The position numbers and the translations under genes were made by a program. The notes under the pieces were generated by a model that was given only the letters and a program-made list of their open reading frames with translations, ran no database searches and was not told where the DNA came from. From PALSA-612 sp963711315 (GTDB lineage: Bacteria > Actinomycetota > Thermoleophilia > Gaiellales > Gaiellaceae): a DNA stretch of 64,000 nt. The DNA is taken from the NCBI GenBank assembly GCA_963711315.1, contig CAVQDQ010000003.1, positions 62,001-126,000 of the forward strand, written 5' to 3'. The first letter of the stretch is position 1. Each line of letters opens with the position of its first letter. Of the stretch, positions 1 through 8,516 are shown piece after piece.

Positions 1-496
1 TCGGGTTGTTCGGGTAGCAGATGTAGACGATCTTGGTGCGCGGCCCGACTACATCGAGCATCGCCTCGAGGTCGTAGCGGTGATCCCGCAGCGGCACGAG
101 ACGCGGCTCGGCGCCCATCTTCTGCGCGTCGATCACGTAACTCGAGAACGACGGCCAGCCGCAGACGACCTCGTCGCCTGGATCGAGCAGTGCCTGCGCC
201 AGACAGTCCATCACGCCGTCGGCACCTGCGCCGGGAGCGACTTCCTCGAAGCGCAGGCCGTGCCTTTCGGCGAGTGCGCCGCGGAGACGGAAGGCGCCGC
301 CGTCCGGATAGCGGTTCAACTCCGGTGCGGAGCGCTCGATCGCCTCGAGGGCAGTGGGCAGCGGCCCCCACGAGCCCTCGTTCGACGCGAGCTTGACGAT
401 GCGTTCCAGGCCCAGCTCGCGCTGGAGCTCTTCCACCGGCTTGCCCGGCTCGTACGGCACGAGCTTGCGGATTGCCGGTCGAAAGGGGCTTGGCAC
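1..496 (-). CDS. hisC: Histidinol-phosphate aminotransferase, N-terminal part (runs off window)
   Basis: PLP-dependent aminotransferase that converts imidazole-acetol phosphate to histidinol phosphate in histidine synthesis. The first 165 residues are present and the rest lies left of base 1. Visible family features are an N-terminal FRPAIRKLVPYEPGKP segment, the substrate/PLP loop KLASNEG, NRYPDGG, and the AGADGVMDCL stretch that starts the PLP domain. The start is GTG at 496, six bases after a TAGAGT -10 box, so the message is probably leaderless. It is divergent from the LON-domain gene, with only 47 bp between the two starts. Related aminotransferases such as aromatic or cobalamin-type CobD enzymes share this N-terminus, so the exact substrate is inferred. 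Confidence 0.85.
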   Translation of the reverse strand, partial: MPSPFRPAIRKLVPYEPGKPVEELQRELGLERIVKLASNEGSWGPLPTALEAIERSAPELNRYPDGGAFRLRGALAERHGLRFEEVAPGAGADGVMDCLAQALLDPGDEVVCGWPSFSSYVIDAQKMGAEPRLVPLRDHRYDLEAMLDVVGPRTKIVYICYPNNP

Positions 497-502
497 GGCG
501 AG

Positions 503-508
503 ACTCTA
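503..508 (-). promoter_or_regulatory. -10 box (TAGAGT) for leaderless hisC
   Basis: TAGAGT on the minus strand lies six bases before the GTG at 496. It matches the actinobacterial TANNNT -10 form at leaderless spacing. No clear -35 box is seen. Confidence 0.55.
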
Positions 509-531
509 GCCGCCGGATCGCGTTTGCCTAC

Positions 532-537
532 TACCCT
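532..537 (+). promoter_or_regulatory. -10 box (TACCCT) for leaderless LON-domain gene
   Basis: TACCCT is followed by six bases and then GTG at 544. This box decides the start of the LON-domain gene over an upstream in-frame ATG at 472, which would overlap hisC. Confidence 0.55.
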
Positions 538-543
538 TCTCCC

Positions 544-1158
544 GTGGCGGAGATCGGTCTCTTCCCATTAGCGCTCGTGCTCGCGCCGACGGAGCGTGTG
601 CCGCTCCACATCTTCGAGCCCCGCTACAAGGAGCTGATCGGCGAATGCATCGCCGACGCCGAGCCGTTTGGCCTGCTGCTCGAGGACGACTCGGGCCGCC
701 GCGACATCGGCACGCTGGCCGGCGTGAGGGAAGTCGTGCACGTGTTCGACGACGGACGCATGAACATCCTCGTTGAGGGCCGAGACCGTTTTCGGGTAAC
801 GGAGTGGACCGACGGCCGCTCGTACCCCACCGCCGAGGTGGAGGCACTCGAGGACGAGGACGACACGTTGCCAGAGGCAGGAGCCGCTGAGCAGGCGCTC
901 GCGCTCTTCCGCCAACTCGCCGCCGTGGCCGATGCCGAGATCGAGGAGCCGGACGGCGCGTCGGGGTCGCTCGCCTTCGAGATCGCCGCCCACGTCGACT
1001 TCGGCACGCATCCAAAGCAGGAGTTGCTCGAGCTGCGTTCGGAGCGCGACCGGCTGCAGCGGCTGACCGAGCTGCTCGAGCAGGCACTCGCGGCGATGAC
1101 GCGCGAGCGCGAGATCCGCGAGCGCGCTGCCACGAACGGCCAGGTCTCGCTCAACTAG
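544..1158 (+). CDS. LON peptidase substrate-binding domain protein
   Basis: This 204-residue stand-alone LON N-terminal domain has no AAA+ or protease part. The N-terminus reads IGLFPLALVLAPTERVPLHIFEPRY, the typical start of this family, followed by a beta-rich domain (GVREVVHVFDDGRMNILVEG) and a helical C-terminus from about residue 110. Such proteins are widespread in Actinomycetota. Their role is unproven but is presumed to be binding of unfolded or target proteins. The GTG start at 544 is chosen because a TACCCT box sits six bases upstream. The gene converges on ggt, and the two stop codons share the palindrome ctag at 1155-1158. Confidence 0.85.
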   Translation: MAEIGLFPLALVLAPTERVPLHIFEPRYKELIGECIADAEPFGLLLEDDSGRRDIGTLAGVREVVHVFDDGRMNILVEGRDRFRVTEWTDGRSYPTAEVEALEDEDDTLPEAGAAEQALALFRQLAAVADAEIEEPDGASGSLAFEIAAHVDFGTHPKQELLELRSERDRLQRLTELLEQALAAMTREREIRERAATNGQVSLN

Positions 1159-2726
1159 CCGTCGACCACAATCCCATGGCCTCCTCGCCGCGGGTCGCCT
1201 GCTGCGGCGAGCGTCCCGTCGGGCAGGCGCTCGACGGCGGCCACTCCGCCGAAGAAGAGGTTCCTGCGGCGCCAGCGCACGACGTCGTGACCTGCGCTCT
1301 CCAGTTCATCGAGGGCAGCAGGATCGTGCCCTCCTTCGGCGTGGACGTGAGGCTCGTCGACGTGCAAGCGCGGGCTGGCGATCCCCTCCTCGACGCCCAT
1401 CCCGTGGCCGACGACGTTCACCACCACTCGCGTGACCGCGCCCCGGATTCGGACCGAGCCGGCACTGCCCAGCACGAGCCGCGGCTCATCTGCGTTCGAC
1501 ACGATGGAAGGCGCCATCATGCTGGTCAGCCGCTTGCCCGGCGCGGGAGCGTGGCCACCCGGCTGGAGGTCGTACTCGCCGAGCATGTTGTTCATGTAGA
1601 TGCCCGTCCCGGGAACGACGACCCCCGAGCCGGCACCGGTCGACGACGACAGTGCGGCGGCGTTGCCGTCGGCGTCCACGGCCGAGATGTGCGTAGTGCC
1701 ACCCGCCGACGCGCGCTCGGCATGCGCATGCAGCGCCTTGCGCAGGCGACGCACCCCGGCGGCGAGTGAATCATCGGCCAGCAGGCGTCGAGCCAGTCCG
1801 CCCCGATAGAGCTCGAGGGTGAAGCGCGCATCGCGTGCGCGCGTCTGCTCACGTAATACCTCCACCAGGCAGGCAAGCTCCGCTGCCGAGCCCGGCTCGC
1901 CCGGGTCGCCGAGCCTGTCGAGGAGCGCGAGCCCGTAGCCGATCAGCACTCCACCCGACGAAGGCGGAGGATTCGACTCGAACACGTGGCCCCGGTAGGT
2001 GGTCGCCACCGGCCGGCGGCGAATCACGCGGTACGAGGCGAGGTCTTGCCGCGTGATCGAGCCGCCGTGATCCTGCACGTGACGGGTGATTGCAGCTGCG
2101 ATGTCTCCCCGATAGAAGGCGTCCGGCCCTTTGGCCGAAATCGCTTCGAGCGTCACTGCCAGGTCGCCGGCGACGAGCCGGTCCCCAGCCATCAGCCGCC
2201 TTCGCCCGCCATAGATGGCCCTGCTTTCAGGCGTGTGCCGGAGAATCGAATCAAGCAGCGCGTGCAGCAACGCCTGAGCCTTCGTCAGCACGACGCCCGA
2301 GCGCGCCAGCTCGATTGCGGGCGCGAGCAATTCGCTCCACGGAAGCGTCCCGTAGACGCGATGGGCCTCGGCGAGCCCCGCCACCGTGCCCGGGACGGCA
2401 CACGACGCGTGTCCGATCAGGAAGCGCTGAGTCGTCGTGGTGCCACTCTCGAACGGAATGTCGACCGCGTCCATCTTGCCACTACCGGCCTGCACCCTCC
2501 CCTGGCCGGGCGCGGAGACGAAGAAGTCGAGCAGCCGGCACGAGCGGTCGCGCGCTCGATGAACGAGCATGAACCCACCGGCGCCCGGGCCCGTGAGCGG
2601 GCTCTCGGCTATCCACGAGGCGAACGCGGCGGCGATACAGGCATCGACCGCGTTGCCGCCCCCCGCGAGCGCGCGTGCGCCAGCCTGCGCCGTGATCTCG
2701 TGCCCGGCGGCGATCGCTCCTCGCAT
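1155..2726 (-). CDS. ggt: Gamma-glutamyltransferase family protein
   Basis: Ntn-hydrolase of the gamma-glutamyltransferase family, which transfers or hydrolyses gamma-glutamyl groups of glutathione and related peptides, or in some members acylates cephalosporins. At 523 residues it is near family size. The autocleavage/nucleophile motif GGTTHISAVDADGNA lies in the C-terminal half, followed by the GAGSGVVVPGTGIYMNNML segment and the glycine-rich GSAGSVRIRGA loop. The N-terminus has AGGGNAVDACIAAAF, also typical. No signal peptide is visible, unlike periplasmic E. coli GGT, so it may be cytoplasmic. It follows ftsZ by 20 bp on the same strand, but a TAGGCT box six bases before the ATG suggests its own leaderless transcript. 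Confidence 0.9.
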   Translation of the reverse strand: MRGAIAAGHEITAQAGARALAGGGNAVDACIAAAFASWIAESPLTGPGAGGFMLVHRARDRSCRLLDFFVSAPGQGRVQAGSGKMDAVDIPFESGTTTTQRFLIGHASCAVPGTVAGLAEAHRVYGTLPWSELLAPAIELARSGVVLTKAQALLHALLDSILRHTPESRAIYGGRRRLMAGDRLVAGDLAVTLEAISAKGPDAFYRGDIAAAITRHVQDHGGSITRQDLASYRVIRRRPVATTYRGHVFESNPPPSSGGVLIGYGLALLDRLGDPGEPGSAAELACLVEVLREQTRARDARFTLELYRGGLARRLLADDSLAAGVRRLRKALHAHAERASAGGTTHISAVDADGNAAALSSSTGAGSGVVVPGTGIYMNNMLGEYDLQPGGHAPAPGKRLTSMMAPSIVSNADEPRLVLGSAGSVRIRGAVTRVVVNVVGHGMGVEEGIASPRLHVDEPHVHAEGGHDPAALDELESAGHDVVRWRRRNLFFGGVAAVERLPDGTLAAAGDPRRGGHGIVVDG

Positions 2727-2732
2727 GCGAAG

Positions 2733-2738
2733 AGCCTA
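2733..2738 (-). promoter_or_regulatory. -10 box (TAGGCT) for leaderless ggt
   Basis: TAGGCT lies six bases before the ATG at 2726, in the 20-bp gap after ftsZ. No convincing -35 was found. Confidence 0.5.
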
Positions 2739-2746
2739 GGCGGTGA

Positions 2747-4102
2747 TCAGAGGTCGCTGAGGAACGACGGCGGCGACATCTCGTCCCCGTTCCGCCGCCG
2801 CTGCCTGTCGCCGAAGCCGGTCGCCACGATGGTCACCCACACCTGGCCCGTGAGCCGCTCGTCGATGGTGGCGCCGAAGATGATGTTCGTGTCGTCACCC
2901 GACCGCTGCCGGACGATCTCTGCCGCCTCGTTGACCTCGTAGAGGGAGAGATCGTCGCCGCCGGCGATCGAGAGCAGGATGCCCTTCGCGCCGATGATGT
3001 CGGAGTCGATGAGCGGCGAGCGCAATGCACGCTCGACGGCCTCCACGGCGCGGTCTTCGCCACTCGAGTAGCCGATACCCATGAGCGCGTTGCCGGCGTC
3101 CTGCATGATCGTGCGCACGTCGGCGAAGTCGAGGTTGATCAGACCGGGCAGCGTGATGAGATCGCAGATGCCCTGGACGCCTTGCCGCAACACGTCGTCG
3201 GCGATCCGGAACGCGTCGAGCATCGACGTCGACTGGTCGAGGACCTCGAGCAGCCGCTCATTCGGCACGACGATCACCGTGTCGCAGGCCTCGCGCAGCG
3301 CGGTCACGCCGTCGTCGGCGGTGCGCCTGCGCTGAGTGCCCTCGAAGCGGAAAGGCATCGTGACGATGGCGACCGTGAGCGCGCCGAGCTCCCGGGCGAT
3401 CTCCGCGACGATCGGCGCCGCGCCGGAGCCCGTGCCGCCGCCCTCGCCGGCGGTGACGAAGACCATGTCCGAGCCTCGAAGCGCACGCCTGAGCGCGTCG
3501 CGCCCCTCTTCCGCAGCCAGGCGGCCCACCTCGGCGTCGGCACCCGAGCCGAGCCCTTCGGTGAGGTCCCGGCCGATGTGGATCTTCGTCGGCGCATCGG
3601 CGATCTGAAGCGCCTGGATGTCGGTGTTCACCGCGATGAACTCGACCTGGTGGATGCCCGCGTCGATCATCCGGTTGAGCGCGTTCAGGCCCGCACCGCC
3701 GACACCGACCACCCTGATGACGGCGATGTATGCGCCGGAGTCGGCGCGAGGCTGAGCCATGAGCGGAGGCGGCTCGGGCATCGTCTCGAGCCACACGTCG
3801 GCGCGCACGCGGTCCTCCTCGACCGGCGCGGGCTCGACGGGCTTGGGCTTCGGCGTCGGGGCCACGGCTACTTCGGCCTTGGGCTCGGGCTCTGCCTCAG
3901 GCTCTACGGCCTTCGGCTCCTCGGACTTGGGCTGGGCGAAGTCGGGCGTGTACTCGACCGTCTCGTCGAGCACGAGGCGCTCCTGATCAGACGTCGGCGG
4001 CGGCTCCACCTCCTGCCGCTCGGCCTGCTTCTGGGCGGCCTCTGTTGCTCGGAACAGCTCCGCGAGTGGGCCCTCACGCATGCTGGCGCGCTTGCGTGCC
4101 AT
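2747..4102 (-). CDS. ftsZ: Cell division protein FtsZ with long disordered N-terminal extension
   Basis: Tubulin-like GTPase that forms the division ring. The protein has 451 residues. GTPase landmarks are VVGVGGAGLNALNRM (131-145), the tubulin signature GGGTGSGA (221-228) and the T7 catalytic loop NLDFADV (323-329). The C-terminus ends PPSFLSDL, resembling the conserved C-terminal peptide that binds division partners, but the linker before it is only about 15 residues. Instead, residues 1-124 form a charged Pro/Glu/Lys-rich region with no FtsZ homology, an unusual arrangement. The ATG at 4102 is supported by a strong AAGGAGGT site five bases upstream. Its start overlaps the end of parA by 29 bp, so translation is probably coupled. 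Confidence 0.93.
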   Translation of the reverse strand: MARKRASMREGPLAELFRATEAAQKQAERQEVEPPPTSDQERLVLDETVEYTPDFAQPKSEEPKAVEPEAEPEPKAEVAVAPTPKPKPVEPAPVEEDRVRADVWLETMPEPPPLMAQPRADSGAYIAVIRVVGVGGAGLNALNRMIDAGIHQVEFIAVNTDIQALQIADAPTKIHIGRDLTEGLGSGADAEVGRLAAEEGRDALRRALRGSDMVFVTAGEGGGTGSGAAPIVAEIARELGALTVAIVTMPFRFEGTQRRRTADDGVTALREACDTVIVVPNERLLEVLDQSTSMLDAFRIADDVLRQGVQGICDLITLPGLINLDFADVRTIMQDAGNALMGIGYSSGEDRAVEAVERALRSPLIDSDIIGAKGILLSIAGGDDLSLYEVNEAAEIVRQRSGDDTNIIFGATIDERLTGQVWVTIVATGFGDRQRRRNGDEMSPPSFLSDL

Positions 4103-4844
4103 TGAGAACCTCCTTCGCCAGGTCGCGGTACGCCTCGGCGGCCGTACCCGTGGGGTCGTACTTGAGGACGCTAGCGCCCTTCACGGGCGCCTCCGCGTAC
4201 CGGATCGTCTTCTTGATGCGCGTCTTGAAGACGAGGTCGCCGAAGTTCTCCTCGAGGATCTCGACGGCCTCCCGGGCGTGCAGCGTTCGGCCGTCGAACA
4301 TCGTCGGCAGGATGCCCTGGATCTCGACGTCGGGGTTGATGTTCTCGCGGATCATGCTCAGCGTGTTCTCGAGCTGCACGAGGCCGCGGAGGGAGAGGTA
4401 CTCGCACTGCACCGGCACGATCACCCCGTCTGAGGCGACGAGCGCGTTGATGGTGAGCAGCCCGAGCGACGGCGGCGTGTCGATGAGGATCCAGTCGTAG
4501 TCGTCCTTGACCGGCACCAGCGCCTTCTCGAGGGCGCGCTCACGGCCGATCAGGCTGGAGAGGGCCAGCTCCGCGCCCGCGAGGTCGATCGACGAGACCG
4601 CGAGATCGATCTCACCCTTGTGCAGCACCTGCTCGATCGGCAGCCGGTGGACGAGCACGTCGTACATCGAACGCTCGATCGTGTCGGGGTTGAGCCCCTG
4701 GCTCATGGTGAGGTTGCCCTGCGGGTCGAGATCGACCGCCAGCACCCGCAACCCCTGCTCGGCGAACGCCACAGCCAGGTTCAGCGTGGACGTGGTCTTC
4801 GCCACGCCGCCCTTCTGGTTGGCGAACGCGATGACCCTTGTCAC
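4074..4844 (-). CDS. parA: ParA/Soj-type chromosome-partitioning ATPase
   Basis: Deviant Walker-A ATPase of the ParA/Soj family, 256 residues from the GTG at 4844. The P-loop KGGVAKTT is at residues 11-18, the Walker A' aspartate segment VLAVDLDPQGNLT follows, and WILIDTPPSLG is the Walker B region. An upstream ATG at 4910 would add 22 poorly conserved residues. GTG 4844 is preferred because GGAAGGAG lies five bases upstream and the protein then has standard length. No parB or parS site is visible nearby. The gene runs into ftsZ with a 29-bp overlap, which links partition or positioning to the division ring. A MinD-like or MipZ-like positioning role is possible but unproven. Confidence 0.88.
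   Translation of the reverse strand: MTRVIAFANQKGGVAKTTSTLNLAVAFAEQGLRVLAVDLDPQGNLTMSQGLNPDTIERSMYDVLVHRLPIEQVLHKGEIDLAVSSIDLAGAELALSSLIGRERALEKALVPVKDDYDWILIDTPPSLGLLTINALVASDGVIVPVQCEYLSLRGLVQLENTLSMIRENINPDVEIQGILPTMFDGRTLHAREAVEILEENFGDLVFKTRIKKTIRYAEAPVKGASVLKYDPTGTAAEAYRDLAKEVLNGTQARQHA
4108..4115 (-). promoter_or_regulatory. Strong ribosome binding site of ftsZ
   Basis: AAGGAGGT lies five bases before the ATG at 4102, inside the 3' end of parA. It is one of the few perfect Shine-Dalgarno sites in the window and settles the ftsZ start. Confidence 0.8.
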
Positions 4845-4849
4845 ACCTA

Positions 4850-4857
4850 CTCCTTCC
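4850..4857 (-). promoter_or_regulatory. Ribosome binding site of parA
   Basis: GGAAGGAG lies five bases before the GTG at 4844 and supports that start over the upstream ATG at 4910. Confidence 0.65.
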
Positions 4858-4928
4858 GAGGTGTCCGTGTCCGCGGCCGCGGGACGACGTAGCGCTTGCA
4901 GGAAGCCCATTCCGAGCGTGCTTTCGGG

Positions 4929-5156
4929 TCAGGCTAGCAGAGTCCTCCCCGCGCACTCTGGCACGGCGACGGCCTGCCGGAGGCGCTCGATCGCGTCCTC
5001 GGCGCTCCCGGTCGGACCGGGCTCGACACGCACCCAGGCCTCGGCCTCGGCAACGAGCGCCCGCAGCTCGGCGAGCATCAGCTCGGCCGGTGAGCCGCGC
5101 CGCTCGAGCGCCTCGATCCGCTCCAGCCGCCGCAGCACCGACCGCGCCTCGTCCAT
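4929..5156 (-). CDS. Small hypothetical protein (75 aa), helical
   Basis: I do not recognise this 75-residue protein. It is rich in Ala, Glu, Arg and Leu with heptad-like spacing (RRLERIEALERR, LAELRALVAEAEAW), so a short coiled coil is likely. It has no signal peptide or membrane segment. Its ATG at 5156 lies six bases after a TACGTT -10 box. It is the first gene of the minus-strand group that continues with parA and ftsZ (84 bp to the parA GTG), so it may be co-transcribed with them. It is divergent from the cyclase-ATPase gene. Confidence 0.55.
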   Translation of the reverse strand: MDEARSVLRRLERIEALERRGSPAELMLAELRALVAEAEAWVRVEPGPTGSAEDAIERLRQAVAVPECAGRTLLA

Positions 5157-5162
5157 CTCTGG

Positions 5163-5168
5163 AACGTA
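5163..5168 (-). promoter_or_regulatory. -10 box (TACGTT), leaderless start of the parA-ftsZ group
   Basis: TACGTT is six bases before the ATG at 5156. It is probably the promoter for the small protein, parA and ftsZ. Confidence 0.5.
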
Positions 5169-5190
5169 GCCAGCGTTGTTCGTCGGAGAC

Positions 5191-5219
5191 GTGTCAGCTT
5201 CGTGTCAAGTTCGTACACT
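5191..5219 (+). promoter_or_regulatory. Promoter GTGTCA-17-TACACT for leaderless cyclase-ATPase gene
   Basis: A -35-like GTGTCA (5191-5196), a 17-base spacer and TACACT (5214-5219) precede the ATG at 5226 by six bases. Confidence 0.55.
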
Positions 5220-5225
5220 CGCGCG

Positions 5226-8200
5226 ATGATCGTCTGCCCCAACTGCGCCGAGGAGAACCCCGAACGCGCCCGCTTCTGCCTCGCCTGCGGTGCCGCGCTC
5301 GAAGCGGTGTCTACGGCCGAGGAGCGCAAGATCGTCTCCGTTCTCTTCGTCGACCTCGTCGGCTTCACGGCTGGCGCCGACCAGGCGGACCCCGAGGACG
5401 TCCGTGCCACGCTCCGCCCCTATCACGCCCGTGTGTCGCGCGAGATCGAGCGCTACGGCGGAACCGTCGAGAAGTTCGTCGGTGATGCCGTGATGGCCGT
5501 GTTCGGCGCACCCGTCGCGTACGAGGACGATCCCGAGCGCGCCGTGCGCGCAGGGCTGCGGATCCTCGACGCGATTGGCGAGCTGAACGAGCACGAGGAC
5601 CTAGAGCTCTCTGTGCGCGCCGCCGTCGCCACGGGCGAGGCGGTCGTCCAGCTAGGCGCCCAGCCGGGCACGGGCGAGGGAATTGCCACCGGTGACGTCG
5701 TCAACATCGCCGCTCGGCTGCAAGGCCAGGCGCCCGTGGGCGGCCTGATCGTCAATGAGCAGGCATATCGGGCGACGAGACAGGCGATCCGCTACGAGGA
5801 GCTCCCGGCGCTCGAGCTCAAGGGCAAGGGCGATCCCGTTGCCGCCTGGCACGCGCTGTCGGCGACCAGCAGGTTCGGCGTCGATGCCGAGGTCGCGCCG
5901 CCCACTCCGTTCGTCGGCCGAGACCGCGAGCTACGCCTGTTGCAAGACACGTTCGAGCGCATGGTCGGCGAGGCGGAGATCCAGCTCGTCACGATCACCG
6001 GTGAGCCGGGCGTAGGCAAGACGCGCCTGCTCGCGGAGTTCCGGAGCTGGGTGGACGACCGCGCCGAGCTTGTGCACTGGCGGCAAGGCCGCTGCCTTCC
6101 CTACGGGGACGGGATCACCTTCTGGGCGCTGGGCGAGATCGTCAAGGCCCACGCCGGGATCCTCGAGTCGGACGCGCCCGCCGAAGCTGCCTCGAAGCTC
6201 GCCCACGCCGTCGCCGGAGCCGACGACGCAGAGTGGTTGCAGGACCGCCTCGGGCCACTGGTGGGCCTCGCAGGGAGTGGCCAGACCGATCGTGAGGAGT
6301 CGTTTCGCGCCTGGCAGCGGTTCTTCGAGTCCATTGCGGCCGATCGGCCCCTCGTCCTGCTCTTCGAAGACCTGCACTGGGCAGACAACGCATTACTCGA
6401 GTTCGTGGAGCGCCTCATCGACTGGTCGTCGGGGCTGCCGATTCTGGTGCTGTGCACTGGACGGCCCGAGCTTTACGAGAGCCATCCCGCGTGGAGCGGC
6501 GGCAAGCGCAACTCGACGACGGTCGCACTGTCGCCCCTGTCGCAGGACGAGACGGCACACCTCATCGCCGCGCTCCTCGAGGCTGCCGTACTGCCGGCGG
6601 AGACTCAAGCTGCGCTCCTCGATCGGGCAGGAGGCAACCCGCTGTACGCAGAGGAGTACGCGCGGCTGTTCCTCGAGCTCGGCTCCGCAGAGGACCTGCC
6701 GTTGCCCGACTCGGTCCAGGGGCTGATCGCCGCACGGCTCGACACGCTGCCGCCGGACCGCAAGGGGTTGCTCCAGGATGCTGCCGTCATCGGCAAGGTC
6801 TTCTGGGCTGGAGCACTCGTGTCGATAGGCGTGCGCAGTCACGAGGACGTGCGCGAGGGCCTTCATCAGCTGGCCCGTAAGGAGCTCCTGCGCCCGGCAC
6901 GGCTGTCGTCAGTCGAAGGTCAGACGGAATTCTCGTTCTGGCACGCGCTGATCCGAGACGTCGCCTACGGCCAGATTCCGCGTAGTGCGCGAGCTGCCAA
7001 GCACGAGGCTGCGGCCGACTGGCTCGAGGAGATGGCCGGCGAACGCGTGGCCGATCACGCCGACCTCCTGGCTCATCACACGACCGAGGCGCTCGCGCTG
7101 GCCAGCGCCGCCGGTGCAGCGTCCGACCCGGAGCTCGAGCTCCGGGCCGCGCGGTACCTCGTCCTTGCGGGAGATCGCGCCTGGGAGCTCGACGTCGACG
7201 CGGCCGCGGCGCGCTATCGCCAGGCACTCGAGCTCCTTCCTGCCGGCTCAGAGGAGCACGGTCTCACGCTCCTGAAGCTGGCTGAGACGGCGCAGGCGCA
7301 CGGGAGATTCGAGGACGCGCGGGCACATGCCGAGGCTGCCGCGACCGAGCTCGAGGCCGTCGGCGCTGCGCGGAGCGCCGCGCGCGCCTACGGCCTGCTC
7401 GGCAACACGTACTTCCAGCTCGGTGGAGCCGATCGCATGCGAGCCGCGCTCGAGCGCTCGCTCGTGCTCCTGGAACCGCTCCCGCAGGGTCCGGAGCTCG
7501 TCGAGACGTACGGACGCATGGCGTCACTCGAGAGCATGAGTGGGGGGTCGCCGCAGCTCGGGCTCGACTGGGCGGAGAAGGCAGTGTCTCTCGGCGAGGA
7601 GCTCCGGCTCCCGCGAGAGCTGAGCAGGGCGTATCAGTGGCGCGGGCTCATGCGCTGCGAGCTCGGCGACCTTGCTGGGATCGAGGATCTCGAGCGGGGG
7701 CTCGCCTTGGCACTCGAGATCCGCGAGGTCGGCCTGATACCCGCATACGTGAACCTCGCCGATCACGTGTGGCGGCAGCGAGGGCCGGCCGCCGCCCTGG
7801 AGATCCAGAGGACGGCGATCGAGTTCGCGGAGCGGCGCGGCGGCACGCCGACGTGGCCGAAAGCGGAGTCGTGCTGGATGCTGTACGACCTCGGCCGCTG
7901 GGACGAGCTTCTTGAGGTCGCCGAGAGCATTCGGAGCTTCGAGGAGGTGCACGGCGCCGCGCAGCCCGGCGCAATGGCGCAAGGCTACGCCGCATTCGTT
8001 CTCATTCGGCGCGGCGCGCTGCAGGAGAGCGCGACGGTGGCCGCAAAGGCGCTCGCGCACGCGAGGAAGATCGAGGACCCCCAGGTGCTCGGCCCGGCCC
8101 TCGTCGCCTCCGCGCTCGTCGCAGAGGTGGCAGGGAACCGGTCCTCGGCTGTCAGCGCCGTCGAGGAGTACCGCCACGTCACACGCAACCGGCCGTACTT

Positions 8201-8516
8201 CCGCGCCCAGAACCTCACGGACGCCGCTCGGGTCGCGTGCAGCGCCGGGGATGTCGCCCTCGCCGAGGGCCTGCTGGACAACGTCGTCACAGCGGCCGAG
8301 CGAGATCGACTATCTGCGCTCACCGTACGAGCCACCATCAGCGAGGCTAAGGGCGCCTTTGCCGAAGCGGCAGCTGGATGGAAGGCTCTCGGCTGCCCAC
8401 TCGAGCACGCGCTAGCGCTTCTCGGCGCCGGAGAGGCGGCCGCTGGAATGGCAATCCTCGACCGGCTCGGAGTACAACTCCCGCCGACTCAGACGGCTGC
8501 GCGGACGGCGAAGTAG
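5226..8516 (+). CDS. Class III adenylate/guanylate cyclase - AAA ATPase - TPR protein
   Basis: Large signalling protein of 1096 residues. It starts with a zinc ribbon (CPNC ... CLAC, residues 4-21). A class III nucleotide cyclase domain follows (about 34-200), including the metal-binding VLFVDLVGFT segment and KFVGDAVMAVFG. An AAA/NB-ARC-like ATPase comes next, with a P-loop GEPGVGKTRLL near residue 260 and a Walker B LVLLFEDLHWAD. The C-terminal half consists of TPR-like helical repeats. This architecture is common in soil Actinomycetota and is thought to couple ligand or protein sensing to cAMP production. The ATG at 5226 is leaderless. The frame-broken gene at 18175-21403 has the same architecture, and the end overlaps the convergent gene 8489-9739 by 28 bp. 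Confidence 0.88.
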   Translation: MIVCPNCAEENPERARFCLACGAALEAVSTAEERKIVSVLFVDLVGFTAGADQADPEDVRATLRPYHARVSREIERYGGTVEKFVGDAVMAVFGAPVAYEDDPERAVRAGLRILDAIGELNEHEDLELSVRAAVATGEAVVQLGAQPGTGEGIATGDVVNIAARLQGQAPVGGLIVNEQAYRATRQAIRYEELPALELKGKGDPVAAWHALSATSRFGVDAEVAPPTPFVGRDRELRLLQDTFERMVGEAEIQLVTITGEPGVGKTRLLAEFRSWVDDRAELVHWRQGRCLPYGDGITFWALGEIVKAHAGILESDAPAEAASKLAHAVAGADDAEWLQDRLGPLVGLAGSGQTDREESFRAWQRFFESIAADRPLVLLFEDLHWADNALLEFVERLIDWSSGLPILVLCTGRPELYESHPAWSGGKRNSTTVALSPLSQDETAHLIAALLEAAVLPAETQAALLDRAGGNPLYAEEYARLFLELGSAEDLPLPDSVQGLIAARLDTLPPDRKGLLQDAAVIGKVFWAGALVSIGVRSHEDVREGLHQLARKELLRPARLSSVEGQTEFSFWHALIRDVAYGQIPRSARAAKHEAAADWLEEMAGERVADHADLLAHHTTEALALASAAGAASDPELELRAARYLVLAGDRAWELDVDAAAARYRQALELLPAGSEEHGLTLLKLAETAQAHGRFEDARAHAEAAATELEAVGAARSAARAYGLLGNTYFQLGGADRMRAALERSLVLLEPLPQGPELVETYGRMASLESMSGGSPQLGLDWAEKAVSLGEELRLPRELSRAYQWRGLMRCELGDLAGIEDLERGLALALEIREVGLIPAYVNLADHVWRQRGPAAALEIQRTAIEFAERRGGTPTWPKAESCWMLYDLGRWDELLEVAESIRSFEEVHGAAQPGAMAQGYAAFVLIRRGALQESATVAAKALAHARKIEDPQVLGPALVASALVAEVAGNRSSAVSAVEEYRHVTRNRPYFRAQNLTDAARVACSAGDVALAEGLLDNVVTAAERDRLSALTVRATISEAKGAFAEAAAGWKALGCPLEHALALLGAGEAAAGMAILDRLGVQLPPTQTAARTAK

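Noticed and set aside
4074..4844. Replication origin or parS cluster near parA
   Set aside because: I saw no parS-like TGTTTCACGTGAAACA, DnaA boxes or dnaA/dnaN genes near parA or ftsZ.
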